DNA of 64,000 bases from Rhodoferax sp. (GTDB taxonomy: Bacteria; Pseudomonadota; Gammaproteobacteria; Burkholderiales; Burkholderiaceae_C), in NCBI RefSeq assembly GCF_030646845.1, contig NZ_JAUSLE010000063.1, positions 1 through 64,000 of the forward strand. The letters are read 5' to 3'. This document shows positions 62,056 through 64,000 of this stretch, piece after piece (within the stretch, counting starts at the first letter, position 1; each line of letters begins with the position of its first letter). The position numbers were made by a program, and so were the translations under genes. The notes beneath the pieces were generated by a model, which ran no database searches, was not told where the DNA came from, and saw nothing but the letters and a program-made list of their open reading frames with translations.

Positions 62056-64000
62056 ATGTACTTATTGTTTGAAGAAGCCGGAAAATTCATGGCCGGTCGG
62101 GTGTTGTCGGAGGCGGAATCCTCTGCGCAGGTGGAGCTGGACAGCGGCAAGCGGGTCAAGGTCAAGGCCGCCAACATCCTGCTGAAGTTCGAGAAACCGG
62201 CACCGGCGCAGTTGCTGGCGGCGGCACAGGCCATCAGCCAGACCATCGAGCTGGAGTTGGCCTGGGAGTTTGCCCCGGAGGAGGAATTCGGCTTTGCCGA
62301 CCTGGCGCGCGAGTATTTCAGTGACAAACCGACGCTGGAGCAGCAGGCCGGCACGCTGGTGCGCCTGTTTGAGGCGCCGCATTACTTTCGCCGCGCCGGC
62401 AAGGGGCGTTTTCGCAAGGCCCCCGCCGAGGTCATTGCGCAGGCGTTGGCCGCGATCGAGAAAAAGAAACAAGTCGCCTTGCAGATTGAGCAGTGGGTCA
62501 AGGAACTGAGCCAGGGCGAGTGCCCGGCAGCCATTCGCGAGCAGCTTTACAAGATCCTGTTCAAACCCGACAAGAACGCGCCCGAATACAAGGCCGTGGT
62601 CGAAGCATCACGCGCCACCCATCTGGGGCCACTGGAGCTGCTGATCAAGGCCGGCGCCATCGATTCACCCTACCAGTTCCACTGGCGCCGCTTCCTGCTG
62701 GAGAACTTTCCCAAGGGCACGGGCTTCGCCAAGCTGGAGGCGCCGATCATCCGTGACGAGCTGCCCCTGTCGCCGGCGCGCGCCTTCTCGGTGGACGACT
62801 CCGCCACGACCGAGATTGACGACGCCCTGTCGGTGCAGGGCCTGGGCAGCGGCACGGTGGTGCTGGGTATTCACATTGCCGCACCCGGCCTGGCGATCAC
62901 GCCCGGCAGCCCGATCGACCAGTTGGGCCGCAACCGCCTGTCCACCGTCTACATGCCAGGCTACAAGGTGACCATGCTGCCCGACGACGTGGTGCAGACC
63001 TACACGCTGCAGGAAGGGCGCGACTGCCCGGCGGTCTCGCTGTACGTCACGCTGGACGAAGCCACGCTGACCATCCAGGGCAGTGAAACCCGGCTGGAAC
63101 GGGTGCACATCGGTGCCAACCTGCGACACGACCAGCTGGACGCGATCGTCACCACCGAATGGCTGGACGACCCGGCGTTCTCACATGATATTGACCCGCA
63201 GCCATTGCAGCATAAGCGTGAGCAGCTATCATTTTTATATCGCCTGGCAAAGGACCTGAAGGCCAAACGTGAAGTGGTGCGCGGCAAGCCCGAGACTTTC
63301 AACCGGCCCGACTACAACTTCCGCCTGGTTGGCAACAACGGTGCCGAACCCAAGGGCCATGAGACAGTGCAAATCAGCGTCCGCCAGCGCGGCGCGCCGC
63401 TGGACCTGATCGTGTCCGAGGCCATGATTCTGGCCAACAGCACCTGGGGCAGCTGGATGGCCGAGCTGGGCGTGCCCGGTATTTACCGCAGCCAGGCCTC
63501 GCTGTTGCCGGGCGTCAAGGTGCGCATGGGCACCAAGGCCTTGCCGCATGCCGGCATTGGCGTGAAAAGCTATGCCTGGAGCACCTCGCCGCTGCGCCGC
63601 TATACCGACCTGGTCAACCAGTGGCAAATCATTGCCTGCGCGCGCCATGGCAAGACGGCGGCGCTGGTGGCGCCATTCAAGCCAAAAGACGCGGACTTGT
63701 TTTCCATCATCTCCAGCTTTGATTCGGCCTACTTCGCCTACAACAGTTTTCAGGGTGCGATGGAACGCTTCTGGATACTCAAGTATGTGCAGCAGCAGGG
63801 CATCACGGAGATCGAGGCCACCGTGTTCAAGGAGAACATGGTGCGCGCCGACGACATGCCGCTGGTGCTGCCGGTGGTGGGCGCCAAAGATTTGCCGCGT
63901 GGCGCACGGGTGCGGGTCAAGCTGGGCGATATTGACGAAGTCACGCTCGATGTGACTGGCACCGTCGTGGCCCGCCTGGATACCGTCGCCGAGACGGCGG
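62056..64000 (+). CDS. RNB-domain exoribonuclease (RNase II family), 3' end off the window
   Basis: My own reading from the ATG at 62056 gives 648 residues with no stop before the edge. The N-terminal part (Y-L-L-F-E-E-A-G-K-F-M-A-G-R-V-L) is the non-CSD start seen in betaproteobacterial RNB proteins; the catalytic block is F-S-V-D-D-S-A-T-T-E-I-D-D-A-L-S-V, with Glu at one of the four acidic positions, as in several RNase II-like proteins. Later come G-R-N-R-L-S-T-V-Y-M-P-G-Y-K-V-T-M-L-P and S-T-S-P-L-R-R-Y-T-D-L-V-N-Q. A repeat copy lies within codons 378-396. Confidence 0.92.
   Translation, partial: MYLLFEEAGKFMAGRVLSEAESSAQVELDSGKRVKVKAANILLKFEKPAPAQLLAAAQAISQTIELELAWEFAPEEEFGFADLAREYFSDKPTLEQQAGTLVRLFEAPHYFRRAGKGRFRKAPAEVIAQALAAIEKKKQVALQIEQWVKELSQGECPAAIREQLYKILFKPDKNAPEYKAVVEASRATHLGPLELLIKAGAIDSPYQFHWRRFLLENFPKGTGFAKLEAPIIRDELPLSPARAFSVDDSATTEIDDALSVQGLGSGTVVLGIHIAAPGLAITPGSPIDQLGRNRLSTVYMPGYKVTMLPDDVVQTYTLQEGRDCPAVSLYVTLDEATLTIQGSETRLERVHIGANLRHDQLDAIVTTEWLDDPAFSHDIDPQPLQHKREQLSFLYRLAKDLKAKREVVRGKPETFNRPDYNFRLVGNNGAEPKGHETVQISVRQRGAPLDLIVSEAMILANSTWGSWMAELGVPGIYRSQASLLPGVKVRMGTKALPHAGIGVKSYAWSTSPLRRYTDLVNQWQIIACARHGKTAALVAPFKPKDADLFSIISSFDSAYFAYNSFQGAMERFWILKYVQQQGITEIEATVFKENMVRADDMPLVLPVVGAKDLPRGARVRVKLGDIDEVTLDVTGTVVARLDTVAETA
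63186..63243 (-). repeat. Dispersed repeat copy, opposite orientation, inside the RNB gene
   Basis: Read on the minus strand: GATATAAAAATGATAGCTGCTCACGCTTATG, then AATGGCTGCGGGTC and AATATCA, i.e. core, spacer, G-rich half-palindrome and tail in the usual order. The host protein reads through it in frame (D-I-D-P-Q-P-L-Q-H-K-R-E-Q-L-S-F-L-Y-R). It is the only copy in this orientation. Confidence 0.6.

Overview
The window is a dense chromosomal segment of a betaproteobacterium, most likely of the family Comamonadaceae (Rhodoferax/Polaromonas-like). This rests on gene orders (rubredoxin-thiD-hemL, ffh-ypjD-PP0621-pilS-pilR-ampD, nrdA-nrdB-histone H1-like gene), the lysine/alanine-rich H1-like protein, and two short interspersed repeats of a kind I associate with that family. 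The genus is an inference. Almost everything is housekeeping. I see no prophage, insertion sequence, CRISPR array or plasmid gene.

Layout. 1-3651 (minus): pyrimidine operon pyrR-pyrB-pyrX with ruvX and yqgE; phrB diverges from yqgE. 5209-14837 (minus): rubredoxin-pilG-pilH-pilI-pilJ-chpA, the type IV pilus chemosensory system. 14952-17172 (plus): thiD-like gene and hemL. 17225-20799 (minus): a small GIY-YIG protein between two repeat copies, purH, and dusB-fis. 20924-29564: yqaA, ychF, rhodanese, MOSC protein, UbiH-family monooxygenase, dsbC, M61 peptidase and two crotonases. 29603: a CAU tRNA. 29921-34442: a small secreted protein, miaB, ffh, ypjD, PP0621-like. 34443-38228: pilS-pilR-ampD. 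38229-43604: NrdR-boxed leader, nrdA, nrdB and the H1-like gene. 43668-49784 (minus): PfkB kinase, DUF3426 protein, prmA, accC, accB, tlpA-like and an unknown gene. 49840-56291: mpl, aroG, tldD, an oxidoreductase and rodA. 56314-58946: a NarL-type two-component pair divergent from a large lipoprotein. 61396-64000: yqiA-like esterase and an RNB exoribonuclease cut by the window edge.

Working together. PilGHIJ-ChpA controls pilus motors and PilS-PilR controls sigma-54 pilin transcription, so both arms of twitching control are here, without the pilus structural genes. PyrB with a PyrX lacking metal ligands fits the class of aspartate transcarbamoylase that uses a dead dihydroorotase as scaffold. 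NrdA/NrdB share an upstream region with two NrdR boxes 32 bp apart.

The most interesting signals are not in the large genes. (1) Upstream of aroG there is a complete transcription attenuator: a 22-codon leader peptide with seven aromatic codons in eight, a pause hairpin, an antiterminator option and an intrinsic terminator. (2) A family of roughly 55-60 bp repeats sits at 3' ends of genes, supplies the stop codons of hemL and mpl, and also occurs inside open reading frames (oxidoreductase, response regulator, RNB protein, perhaps pyrX). (3) A second GC-hairpin repeat lies in frame inside mpl. (4) A 45-bp diverged inverted copy of part of ychF lies just upstream of ychF.
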